Origin: Ischnura elegans
Taxonomy: Eukaryota > Arthropoda > Insecta > Odonata > Coenagrionidae
Assembly (NCBI RefSeq): GCF_921293095.1
Contig: NC_060254.1
Coordinates: 61,426,069-61,490,068 of the forward strand
Direction: 5' to 3'
DNA length: 64,000 nucleotides
Shown: positions 1-11,000 of the stretch, one piece after another
How the letters are laid out: every line of letters starts with the position of its first letter
Position numbering within the stretch: the stretch's first letter is position 1
The notes under the pieces: generated by a model
Told to the model about the DNA's origin: nothing
Seen by the model: only the letters and a program-made list of their open reading frames with translations
Database searches by the model: none
Translations under genes and position numbers: made by a program

Positions 1-1440
1 CGACTCATGTTCACTAATTTTATTTCCAAAAACCGTAAAAACAGCTCATAAAGGCTTTTTACTCGAGGATTAACACAAATAACCATATATGACACAATCA
101 TCCACAATTAAACGAAATATCGCCGGGAGGATCAAAAAACAAGATACCGGATTATGATCAGAAATTACGGAAGCCGGGGACCCGTTTCATGTTTTTAAAT
201 ATTTTACTCACAAAAGAGTTATTCCCTAGTAAACCACAATTGATGTGTGGAGAATCATAGCAGCACTTAGCATAGTTTTAAGCAGTGGCGTAACTAGGAA
301 TATGCTTTGGGGGGATGGGAATGCTTTGGGGGGGATGATCGGGCTTTGGGGGGGGGAGGAGAGGGGTTATTGGGGTCTAGTTCCCCAGGAAACAAGGAGG
401 TCAGGAAAAATTTTGAAAAATAACATGCATGGATATGCATTTTACATCATTTTGGCATATAAAGTTAAACTTTAAGCAGATGCAGTTATTATATATCAAA
501 TCCAAACAACATTTTAAAATATTTTTTTTGATTTCTCTGAGGCTTTGGGGGGGGATACATCCCCTCAACCCCCCCCCCCCCATAGTTACGCCACTGGTTT
601 TAAGAATAAAGTATTCCACGTGGGTTTTCATGAGGACGACAAGTAAGATATCAAACACGACTTAGGCACAATACCGCCTTTTATCGTACATCGAGGGTTG
701 CAGCATACGACTATGTACGACACAAAAAATTCACAATTACACTAAATATCGCCGAGACTATCGAAACACAAGATACCTGATTATGATAAATTACTGAAGC
801 CGGGGACCCGTTTCATTTTTTTAAATATTTTATTCAGAAAAGAGTTATTCCTTATTAAACCACAATTGATGTGTGGAGAATCACAACATTACTCAAAACG
901 GTTTTATGAATTATTTTATGAATAAGTATTCCACCGGGATCTGTTGTTAAATTATAATTCAACGGATAGAATACAAGCTGAAAACCAGCGTCAGTGGGTG
1001 CGCAAAAGCTTTTCATTCCTTTTTCCAGACAACACAAAAAGGTGGATGATTTTCCACGGGCCTTATTTCTAGCGGCGATCCTTCCGCCACACCACTGCCC
1101 TCTGCCGTTGTTCTCCAGCAGGTTAATTCATTATCCAAGGTATTTGCGGCGTTGTAGCGGCAAGACAAAAACTCAAGACTAAAAGATTACTGGATTTAAT
1201 TGGACAAAAAATTTGATGAGGACGTCAAGTGAGATATCAAACAAGGCTCGGGCTTATTTATTTTATTTCCAAAAACCCTAAAAAAGGGCGCATAACGGCG
1301 TTTTACGTTAGGGGTTACAAAAGTATAACCATGTATAAGCATCCTCAATTATACGAAATATCGCCAGGTTGATCAAAACCCAAAACACCTTAATATAATC
1401 AGAAAGTATGGAATCCTGGAGCGCGTTTCACGTTTTTAAG
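1..1440. repeat. Tandem repeat, about three degenerate units of roughly 300 bp
   Basis: Three units share the same order of landmarks: a stretch with 'atatcgcc', then 'cggggacccgtttca' (176-190, 799-813, a decayed form near 1420-1430), then 'accacaattgatgtgtggag' (233 and 853), then 'caagt(a/g)agatatcaaac' (about 639 and 1225). Unit 1 is lengthened by a hAT MITE at 283-596, and unit 2 carries about 285 bp of extra sequence (about 930-1210). The window starts inside the array, so the true copy number is unknown. No coding sense is visible. Confidence 0.75.
283..596. mobile_element. hAT-type MITE with perfect 8-bp target duplication
   Basis: The ends are inverted: 'cagtggcgtaactagg' at 283 and its complement 'ccatagttacgccactg' ending at 596. 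They are flanked by a perfect 8-bp direct repeat, gttttaag (275-282 and 597-604), which is the hallmark of hAT transposase insertion. The interior is 314 bp with runs of G near the left end and C near the right, so it could form a long hairpin. No transposase is encoded. A fragment of the same end is seen at 24147, and a 25-bp piece at 59318. Confidence 0.85.
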
Positions 1441-1449
1441 CACGTGATG

Positions 1450-2766
1450 AACTTCTTCGTTTTTGAAAATATTTAGCAGAGAATTAACCCTTAAAAAAAG
1501 CTCAAAGAAAAACAAATCGATAAAAATTTAATTTAAATTAATTATTGGTCAAAAAATCTTATTTTCTCAATGGAATAGGGTAATCTCTGAATTAATTCTT
1601 CGTGAAGAGATCAAAATCCTCGGGCATACTTTTCATGAGAAGAGTAAGAGGAATCTATCAGCCAGCCACGTGCACGATGCATTGATCGCGACCTGAGTAA
1701 CCAGGTTTCATGGGAGAAAACCGAGCTGAAGATAGAGAGGGGACGTGAGGTTACTAGGGTAAGTTTTAATGCGCAAAAGAAGGTTCTTTTTTTAACCTAC
1801 CGCTCGCCGGATGATAATGAAATAAGGAAACGCTTGAGCGGGAGTCTCGCTCTAAAATTATTCAGACCATTCCCTCAAATCGCGCGCCCGTTCCGCGCCC
1901 TACGGAGACGGCGGGCCACGCGAATGTTTAATAGCGGCGGCGTCCATATTAGAGCGGAGGCGATGTATTTAGAAAGAGATACCGCCCAGTGTAACCGCGT
2001 CAGTTGAGCTGCTAATGTATGAGTGAAGGGGCATAGGAGAAACAAAAGAGAAAGGCTGCAGAAGGGAGATGGAAGCGTTAAATGAGGTTGAGAGAAAGGA
2101 AGAAACGCATATTGTGTTGGGGAGGAATACCTGCATTTCACGAATTCGGCTGGGAGCTGCTAGAGACTCGGAGTCTGCGCGCTAGGCTTAGATTGCTTGA
2201 GCAATTAAGCGACACAGATAACATCGTATTAAATCCCTATTAGGTGCTTGTGATTTAATATAAAATAATCAAATAAAGATAAATATTTCAGACCAAATAA
2301 ACACATGAATCCGGTAAAAAAAACAGGTGTAAGTAACAATTAGTTATCCCATATGTGGGATCCGGCTGAGGAAGACTTAATACATTAACTAAATATTTTT
2401 TTTTAATCTGCGCGATTCGTCAAAAACAGCTATGAGCGTACTTAAAGCGTGGCAATTTAAACCAATAGGCAAAGAAGCACTTGTGACTCGGAGGCTCAAC
2501 GATTGAGAATGGACATCTTTCAAAGCGACAAGGAGAACGTCATATTAGAACTCCGCAATATTTCCAGGTCCGACAGCAAAGATATATTGAGAGGGTTATT
2601 TAGCCGAACGGATAGGAATGGGATATTGTATTTCCCCAGAACAATAAGGCCTTGCGAATAATAAATGCGAAGAATAATTTCGTTTCAGAATATCCTTTTT
2701 GTTTGTAAACAGCTGGTGTCCTATAACATCCCGCAACACGCCCATTGAGGCGGCTAGCAAGGTAGT
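1450..2766. other. Unannotated intergenic stretch
   Basis: I see no convincing gene. 1640-2170 is somewhat more GC-rich, with short open frames on both strands that show no recognisable domain. 2170-2766 is AT-rich. Confidence 0.5.
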
Positions 2767-3401
2767 ATGTACTATCGTTTTCAAAAGTATGTAGACACCC
2801 ACGAGCCCCACTTAACTGATGTGGTAGGGTCGGTAAAAACTTGGAAGGTTGGCACATGAGGTAGCCTGCATCCCTCACCAGTACGCCAGCAATATCCGAC
2901 GAGGAAGGACGCGGGGGCGACCGGGCTAGCGAGACAGGAATCAAACTACAGGCTCAAATGCCCTAGCGAATAGAATGCTCTGAGGAAACTCACGTCCACG
3001 CACAGGTTGGGAGTGTTTTCTTGCGAGCTCCGTGGCGAGGATTTCCTCTCTTCAGATTCATATTTGGACTCACCGTGAACACGGAATGTGTATGTGGCCC
3101 CGTAGATGAGTAGGATTACTTTACGCGCATTTGATACACTGAAGTCATTGGGGGGATTCGAATCTGAGCCAAGTGTTTTTTTTTATTTTGTGAAAGGTCA
3201 ATTGATAACATCAACAAAATACACATACTTTACTCAATAATAAAATTAACACCGAATTTTTTTCCGACTAATTTTGTAACATAAATGACTCAATCTGCCT
3301 TAAGACATTTATTTCAAAGCAAGTTTATTTAAAGAGTGGAAATAAGCGGGGAAAGTGGCAGAGGTTGTATTTCATCCTTGCTACTGTCAAATTTCCGTTG
3401 A
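2767..3401. repeat. Left long inverted repeat arm
   Basis: It is the reverse complement of 6616-7214 over its whole length, with few substitutions visible by eye. It carries about 36 bp (around 3004-3040) absent from the right arm. The shared open frame of about 58 codons in both arms comes from the repeat itself and is not a gene. Confidence 0.85.
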
Positions 3402-3739
3402 TAAAAATCTCCACTCATATTATGGACAATACTCAATAAATAGCCAGATGCACTCGTCGTTGAAATCAGAATGATATCCCTAGAGCATGATGTTTGCAAC
3501 TCAATCGATAACACTGATCAACCAAAAAATTATATTTTCTGTTCTGTCCATATTTTTGAGTGATCCTCTGGTATTTTTTGGGCTGTTTCCGAATCTGGGC
3601 CCAGATGTTTTATATCACGTTAAGTTTTTTTAGGACAATCGTATTCAGCGGGGATTCAATGGAGTTTAATTAAATAAACTGTGAGTTAAAATAATGTGAA
3701 TAATGGGTACTTACTCGGAATTTTCACGCATATTTAGCT

Positions 3740-5300
3740 TCTGACGAATCCCTTTTCAGTGTCCACCACTAATCTGATAACATGTTGCTGAACTTTTCTA
3801 GGTGCCGTTCGTGCATTAGTAAAATATTCTGGTGGAAACACCTATCGTGTTGATCACTAACGGCGCTAAGGTTTGTAGGAGAAAAGTCCAGGTGTGAGCC
3901 GATGAAGTGATTTGTTTTGAATAGGTAGAGCAACCCATTTTTTGTGCACTTTAATTACATTAACCACCAGATCGTGATGATATTTAGCCATTCTCTTTCC
4001 TAAAAAACCTTCAAATCCATTTTTGAATGCCTTCCACGCGCTTTTTTTTTGTTGAACTCTTGCTGTCAAAATTCCGAATTCTTCAGCGCTTCCTAAAAAA
4101 AATCTGTGGCCCAATAAAAAATCCTTCTATTATCTGTTTTCACTGATTTTTACGACATCTGTTTCAAATAAGTAAAACCTGCACTATTTTTGCACATATC
4201 TTTTACACAATTTTTAAAAAGCCCTAATTTAAAATTTAGAGTTGGCAAAATAATATTTTTAGGATCGTAAAAACGTTAAAAGGGACATTTTGGAATCCAG
4301 GAACGAGTGCTTACGTTATAGCCAATCTTTTTTCAAGCAATGATTTTTTCTGTCCCTACTATCCCAATCGCAGAAGAAGCAATAATATTTCGTGTTGGTC
4401 AACTGTGTGCCTAGTAAAAATGCAGCTACTTTTAATTTTCCACAGATTTTGCGTAGAGAAAAATTTACTGCACATTCTGGAAAGATTCTTTCATGTCAGT
4501 TCCATGAGCTAATGTTTTCGAGGGGAGTTAAATTTCATTTTGTTAGAAAAAAGCCTTTAAACTGACGTTAAAGGAATCAATGAACCTAATCATCTGTGTT
4601 GTATTCAAAACTTAGAGTATCCATAACAGAGAGAACATCATTGCAAAAATTAAGATTGTTTTCATGAGAATGTATCGCTGTGATTTTTTTGTATTTCGAT
4701 TCAACAAAATCCAACCCTTCAACTGTGATTTTAAGATTTCACTCTGCTTTTTAGACAAATTTAAATTGCGCAATAGATCACTTAAATCCTCTTGCGTCAT
4801 AAAATGAGGTCTATCAGGTATGTTTGGTTCGAAAATTGGGTCTTTCGAGCTTTCGAATCCATCATTCTCACATACTTTCTGAATATTCGCTAAGATTAAC
4901 GTTTTGTGTGGTTCTACCACTGGTCAAATTTTCAAGTGTGGGGCTGATTCTAGGTTGTTTGTATCTTTAAAGTGTATTTTGACTTCGGTGTTATTCCTTT
5001 AATTTCTGTTTCACAAACATAGTAGTCTGAAATATGATCCTTAGCTTCCCGCTGAATCATGAGGACGGAAAAATTAATATGACGTTTTCCATCAGTCCAA
5101 CCAGTGAGAAGCCTTTCACACCTGCTATATATCACAGCAGGCTCCAATCCTGTATCCAGGTCACCCAACGTACAGTCAAAATAAAGTCTAAAACACTGCC
5201 TCCATCTTTAAGCCATGTTCCTCCTCTTCGCCTTAAAAGTAATTTCATCGCACACGTAACAAAAGTCACCGTGGTAGTTCCCGCTCTGTTTAGGCCCATT
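3740..5300 (-). pseudogene. Decayed ORF of a dispersed transposon-type protein
   Basis: Reading the reverse strand, successive blocks match a protein family that recurs as uncharacterised repeats in arthropod genomes. In order: a cysteine block FCYVC (near 5270), CERLLTGWTDGKR (about 5095), YYVCETEI (about 5015), HFMTQEDLSDLLRNLNLSKK (about 4740-4800), KLGLFKN (about 4220) and SHLDFSPTNLSAVSDQH (about 3850) followed by a Trp/Lys/Arg-rich block (about 3750). The two CxxC pairs suggest zinc binding near the N terminus. The blocks fall in several frames with several interruptions, so no intact product is made. Family assignment is from memory of these motifs. The reaction it catalysed is not known to me; transposition is inferred only from the flanking inverted arms. 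Confidence 0.65.
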
Positions 5301-6615
5301 CGCCCTTTTAAAAATGTCTGCCAAAAAAAGTATGTCTTGTAAATTTTTTTCAAATGGTGTTTTGTGTTTGTCTACTTGAAAGGAACCGATAAAAAATTCA
5401 GGATAATTAAAAATGCTGAGCAACATTACCTCGGTGATTTGAGATGGATTGACCCCACGATGAAAGCTCAGACACTTCACAACGATTACAATGTAATAAG
5501 CTGACATTTCCTGCGAGCAACAAAATTCTCAAACCGTCTGCAGATGAAAAACACACGTCTTTACGCGCCTACAGTCACATACTTATTTGGAGTGGAAGCT
5601 GATTATGCAGTGCATCGAAAAAAACGATAGGTTACTGCAAGTTTAATTATATATTTTGTTGGGATAGGAAGGCATGCCATCGTAGGACAACATGTTAGGA
5701 GAGGAAATTATAATTTTTACCTGTTCTTGCTATTATGATATATAAATGAAATAAGCATACATTCAGCTGTCCCAAACAAACTAGACGTGATGGAAATAAT
5801 CTAAGCCCAGATTTCGAATCAGCAAAAAATACGTCTAAGATCATCCAACGACGTCTCCAGGACAAAATCTTTGTTCACCAGTGTGGGAAGTTATGTAAGT
5901 AAAAGCACCAACTCTTTGCTTCCAATAGGAGTGCGAAATACATATATCTCCAAGGATTAATTGGAAGTAAATTGGTACATGAAATCTTTCACCCTTAAAA
6001 ACGTACGAAGGGGCGGCCTGGGGTGATTGTGTGACCTCGGCTGAGGCCCTAGGGAAATTTTTGGGAAATCGCATGCCCAGAAATGGATTTTGACGATATT
6101 CTGGCTCTTAAAATGTAGATTAAAGTTAATAAAAGGTAGCAATTTCGTAAATAAAAATACTAAGAAAAATGAAAATTACATAACTTAAAAATTTAGATAG
6201 GTGTGATGGTTCTGTTACCTATTTAGTATATTTGTACCTTAAAACCGCACTGAAATCTAAAAACCCTCCAAAATAACTTTCGAATAACCCTTTCAAAAAG
6301 CATAAAGTTCTCTTTTATCTTCTAAAACCTTTATTTCATTAATTTTTTTTACAAACTTTGTATGCTGATTAAGCTGTAAATAAAGCAAATAATCTGAGCT
6401 TAGAATTTTATAATTAAAAAAAATAATTTGGTTCAAGTAATCTGAGTTTTTTATTACAATTTTCATATACACTTCGAGATAGACGCGAGCGTTGTGGGGG
6501 CCCTATAACCTAGGGGCCTCGGAGATAGCCGACCAACGTTACCTGACCAGACCGCACCGATCGGACAACAATAAATAATTATAAATTTATAACCGAATGG
6601 ATATCATACATTTCT

Positions 6616-7214
6616 TCAACGGAAATTTGACAGTAGCAAGGATGAAATACAACCTCTGCCACTTTCCCCGCTTATTTCCATTCTTTAAATAAACTTGCTT
6701 TGAAATAAATGCCTTAAGGCAGATTGAGTCATTTATGTTACAAAATTAGTCGGAAAAAAATTCGGTGTTAATTTTATTATTGAGTAAAGTATGTGTATTT
6801 TGTTGATGTTATCAATTGACCTTTCACAAAATAAAAAAAAACACTTGGCTCAGATTCGAATCCCCCCAATAACTTCAGTGTATCAAATGCGCGTAAAGTA
6901 ATCCTACTCATCTACGGGGCCACATACACATTCCGAGTTCACGGTGAGTCCAAATATGAATCTGAAGAGAGGAAATCCTGCGTAGACGTGAGTTTCCTCA
7001 GAGCATTCTATTCGCTAGGGCATTTGAGCCTGTAGTTTGATTCCTGTCTCGCTAGCCCGGTCGCCCCCGCGTCCTTCCTCGTCGGATATTGCTGGCGTAC
7101 TGGTGAGGGATGCAGGCTACCTCATGTGCCAACCTTCCAAGTTTTTACCGACCCTACCACATCAGTTAAGTGGGGCTCGTGGGTGTCTACATACTTTTGA
7201 AAACGATAGTACAT
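6616..7214. repeat. Right long inverted repeat arm
   Basis: Reverse complement of the left arm, beginning at 'tcaacggaaatttgacag' and ending at 'aaacgatagtacat'. Similarity stops sharply at both ends, which defines the element boundaries. It lacks the 36-bp segment present in the left arm. Confidence 0.85.
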
Positions 7215-7900
7215 GTAGACCCTTGCCTTCTACGATTCATTACATAACCAGCCCTGTACTCCAGTTAAAGAGCGATCACCCACTCAGTGATTCAACCTGG
7301 AGGTCGGTTCGGATAGATAAGGTTAGATTTCACCCCGGACTACTGTTGGTGTCAAAATGATATGCCGCTGTATTTTGCAAATTTATATTTGGTCTTCAGT
7401 GTGCACTGCAAGACTAATGTATACGTCATTTTAAAGAAAATTATATTCTTAATTCTGTATATTTTTTGTTTCATGGAAAAATAAAAATGTAGACACGCCA
7501 GTGCATTAAATAACTCCGCGCACGGTAATATTAGCCGTTTTGTCAACTTCACGAACTTCGTAATTCAATCTAGAGAAAACTACTACGTCTAAAGCATTCA
7601 TATTCCACACTAACTAAGTTGCAAACATTAATCTAGATAAATAAAATGATTTTGGCGTATTTTCAGAACGCATAGTTTGTTATTAATTACCGAAAATGTT
7701 TAAACATTATCAGGTCATACAGATTACCTTAAAAAAATAAGTGTGATATATACTTTTTAATTTAAGAACTATAGTAAGCCACCGGCGTGTTAATTTCACG
7801 CATTCAGGGTAGGATTGGCAGTTCCTTTCCCTTGGATACACAGCACATCGAGGATTTAATTTAAGGGTGTCCGAAGGCTTCACCCGGGAGCCCTCGCCTT
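7215..7900. other. AT-rich stretch, nothing recognised
   Basis: No domain-bearing frame, repeat end or RNA gene was seen. Confidence 0.5.
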
Positions 7901-8040
7901 ATTGGGAATAGGCCATATTCGGAATTGAAGAGGTAAGTCCATGAACGGGTGTGAGACTGGCAGAATACCACTTAAATACTCCATGCAAACCTACCTTCAT
8001 CGGAAGAAACCCTCTATTATACTAATCATAATCAAAAATA
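7900..8040 (+). pseudogene. LINE 3'-end fragment (reverse transcriptase C-terminal tail)
   Basis: The + strand can be read as pieces such as YSELKR, VHERV, DWQNTT and LHANLP, interrupted by stops. The same order occurs at about 48430-48550, where it follows a longer LINE tail. In RTE/CR1-like non-LTR elements a (Y/L)..LK...(D/N)R..W block sits just before the stop codon. This is a short truncated copy; the clade is not resolved. Confidence 0.5.
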
Positions 8041-8199
8041 ATACAAAATGAAGAACAAGCCTATACCATCGAGAACAATACCGAACCTTGATAACAACGG
8101 TCAGCAACCTTAAGAACACAAATATTACCAAAGAGGATCTTCAAGTCGGCCTCTGTCACCTTCCGCACATTTGAAAGGGTCGCGAAAGTCGCGAAAGGA

Positions 8200-8612
8200 G
8201 TGAAGGCTTCTCGGGTTTTCCATTGAGTGAGTTGATTCTAGGCCGACATTACGATGGCTGCCCCTGCCATCGTCTTCAAGGAATGACCGTTGGAGAATGG
8301 TGACTTCCTATACAGCGGTCAGTTTTGCGCCAAAAGTCGTCAGGTTATTTCTGATTGGTTCGCGCTAGTTTTTTTACCTTCCCTCCTTGATTTTCTTAGG
8401 GGACACAAGAACCTAGCCATACGAAAAATCAAGGAGGAAAGGCAAATAACTAGCACGAGCCAATTAGAAATAACCTAACGATTTTTGGCGCGAAACTGAC
8501 AGGTATAGGAAGGCACCATTCTCGAATTCCTTGAAGACCACGGCAGAGGTAGCCATTGAAACGTAGGCCTACAATCAACTCACCCGGTGAAAAACCCGAG
8601 AAGACTTCACGA
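8200..8612. mobile_element. Fold-back (palindromic) element, arms about 200 bp
   Basis: The left arm (8200-8396) and right arm (8425-8612) are inverted copies with a loop of about 28 bp. Matching landmarks are gaaggcttctcggg / cccgagaagacttcac, gagaatggtgacttcctata / tataggaaggcaccattctc, and ccttccctccttgatttt / aaaatcaaggaggaaagg. Divergence between arms is moderate, so it is not a fresh assembly artefact. No coding capacity; superfamily unknown. Confidence 0.8.
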
Positions 8613-9490
8613 GCAAGATTACTTTCCAGTAAACCAGACACAAATGTGCCTATATAGATCCATTATTTTTCCACTCTGGGACTCCCCATACTTCTAGTGC
8701 AACGCCCGTGACCTTTCCCGAGAAAATGCGCATTTCCCCTCGACTCCTCGCCCCTCTACTTCTCCGCCACAACGCAGGGGGGCGCCACCCGCCGGTTCAC
8801 CCCATCCGAACCCCCCTTCTCTCTCCGAAAACAAACCCTCCCTCTCTCCAAGAAACACTCACCATACTTTTTCTCCCTCCCTAACCAGACCCAAAACGCC
8901 CCACTCTCAAACGGAGCCCAACCCCTTCCACACTTCTCCGAATCGCAAATCCGCAAAGATTTCTCCTATCACGGGGAGGAAGGGGGAGTCGTACTTGAGA
9001 GGGAGAAAGGAAGAGGAAAGGGGGTTGGCAAGGATATGGAACGGGTAAGGGTCGCTTTTCATTGCCCGAGAAATTTACAGCAAGGGTCGTAGCCGCACGA
9101 GTAAATGGTGAAGGGAGGAAGTGAGCATTTGGAAGGGAGGAGTGAACCGCGTGGATTTCCGAAGCGATCACGTTTTATTATTAAAAGTACCGAGGCAAGC
9201 ACGTCCTTCCGAAAAGTACTTAAACCAGGAGAGGAATGTTCCACGGAAATTTTAGTTTTTATTCGAATAGGAGCGCAAAAGACGTTCGGCTGTTTCCTTT
9301 CACTTACATTAATTGGTAAAGAGGGAAAAATTGCTTTGCGTTACGTTGCGGAAGCGTGAAATTCGATAAATTTTGCTTCCATATAGTTAAGACTTCTCAG
9401 AGAAACATGGTATATTTGAATCGAATAAAAGAGTAAAGGATACGTTGCTGTATGCACAAGTTTTAATTACTTGAGTGATACCTATGAAAT
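8613..9490. other. Unannotated stretch with pyrimidine/purine-biased blocks
   Basis: 8690-8960 is C/T-rich on the + strand and 8970-9060 is G/A-rich. Several open frames here are low in complexity and match no family I know. Confidence 0.45.
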
Positions 9491-9499
9491 GTTGGTTTT

Positions 9500-11000
9500 A
9501 TTCGTACTGGGTTTATTGGTAACAAGAATTATTTTTTGAAGCATTGATTAGAACTGAAAATAAAATGTATAAGGGAGAATCCGATCACGGCATATCTATC
9601 ATTATCATAACAGAAATACCTTCAGCAAACAATTCGTAATTGACTTTGTGAATTTATGCAATTCAACCAGTGATAACTTGAATTCTTTCCCCAGAAAAAA
9701 ATCGTTTTCGTGGAACAGCATTTGGCAGGAAGTAATCAATACACTTAAACGCAACCCTTGCACACGATGATTCTTAGGAATACCAATTTTACAGGCCTAC
9801 TCCATCACGAGTATATAACAATAACAAATAAGCTCATTGTCAGTTATATCTTCACCGGGTTTAAGATTCAATGTTACCAGTCGTTTTTATTGAAATCTAT
9901 TTCTGGCTAATAATAATATTGATGACAGTAGTTAATTTACAGCCGCTACTACAACTTTTTTCAATCGCAAATTTTCGAAGATGAATTGCCTATATCTGAT
10001 TTGATTTATATTTTCTTATAACAGTCTAACACCAAAGTTCAAAATTATTACCAAGTTAATGGAGCAAACTTCAAGCACCTTCGCTCACAACCATTCGTTA
10101 AAAATGTTCCTATAGTTTGTGTTGCAGACAATTTAACTTCTTCCAGCCTGTTTGGAAGCAAGAACCATTTTTGTGCAGCATTGATTAGCACTAAAAAGAA
10201 AATGTACAATTAAGAATCCTAACACCGCATATCCACATAAATAGTGGCGGATCCAGGATAGGGACAAGCGGGGGTTATGTGAGAAGTCTGGGGGTGACCT
10301 CCCAGCAGTAGTGAGGCTCCGAACAATATTGACATTTTATCTAGAGTAAATTTGATATCCCTGGGGGGCTGTAGCGCTTCCTATCCCCTCTCTGGATCCG
10401 CGTGTGACCATAAATATGATATAAATAACTTAAGCAAACTATTTGGAATTGCCTTCGTCAATTTCTGCAATTCAACCAGTGATTACTTGAATTTTTTCCT
10501 CAGAAAAAATACAAAATTCTTTTGTGGGATAGCATTTTGCGAGAAGTATTTAATACACTAGGACGCAACCTCAGGACACAATGATTCTTTTTGAAATGGA
10601 GTGAGAAATATCAGTCGTGAAGAATATTTGAAAAGTTAGTGTTGCAGAAAATTTAATTTCTTCCCGATCGCTTGTCAACAAGGATTATTTGTTTAAGCAT
10701 TGATTAGTACTAAAAAGAAAATATACAATTAAGAATCCAAACGCTGCATATTCACCATAAATGCGATAGAAATACCTTAAGCAAACAATTCGTTATTGCC
10801 TTCGTGAATTTCTGCAATTCAACCAGTGCGTTCTTTCCCCAGAAAAAATTGGAAAATGCTTTCGTGGGACAGCATTTTTGCGGGAAGTAATCAATACACA
10901 CATAACGCAACCCTTGCACACGTTGATTCTTTGCGATAGAGTGAGAACAATCTGTAAATTGATTTTGATGCCGACGGAATAGCGTTCTTGAATCCGTTCA
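9500..11000. repeat. Tandem array of three diverged units, about 0.5 kb each
   Basis: Each unit has the same order: 'gcattgatta' (9541, 10180, 10697), a block with caaac(a/t)a, 'atgcaattcaaccagtg' or 'ctgcaattcaaccagtg' (9657, 10465, 10813), a 'cagaaaaaa' block, 'cgtgggacagcattt'-like sequence, and 'cgcaaccc' / 'cgcaacct' before 'gattctt'. Unit 2 is lengthened by the MITE at 10244-10408. The open frames are short and not shared between units, so this looks non-coding. Confidence 0.75.
10244..10408. mobile_element. hAT-type MITE inserted in tandem-array unit 2
   Basis: Ends gtggcggatccag (left) and ctggatccgc...gac (right) are inverted. The flanks are a perfect 8-bp direct repeat, cataaata (10236-10243 and 10409-10416). 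Units 1 and 3 of the array show the uninterrupted site, which confirms both the borders and the duplication. It is 165 bp with no coding capacity. Confidence 0.85.

Larger units (their letters stand above)
2767..7214. mobile_element. DNA transposon, about 4.4 kb, with about 0.6-kb terminal inverted repeats
   Basis: Two long inverted arms (2767-3401 and 6616-7214) enclose about 3.2 kb. The reverse strand of the interior carries a decayed ORF of an arthropod protein family found in many dispersed, unnamed genomic copies. The outer ends match at 'atgtactatcgttttc' (left) and its complement (right). I could not assign the superfamily; nothing resembles a Polinton (far too short, no polymerase or capsid-like ORF). 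A possible short target repeat, gtag, sits at the edges but is weak. Confidence 0.7.

Noticed and set aside
2600-7360. Two open frames (2600-2944 reverse and 7037-7360 forward) sharing about 58 residues
   Set aside because: They lie in the inverted arms of one transposon, so the shared peptide is a by-product of the repeated DNA, and the frames diverge outside the arms.
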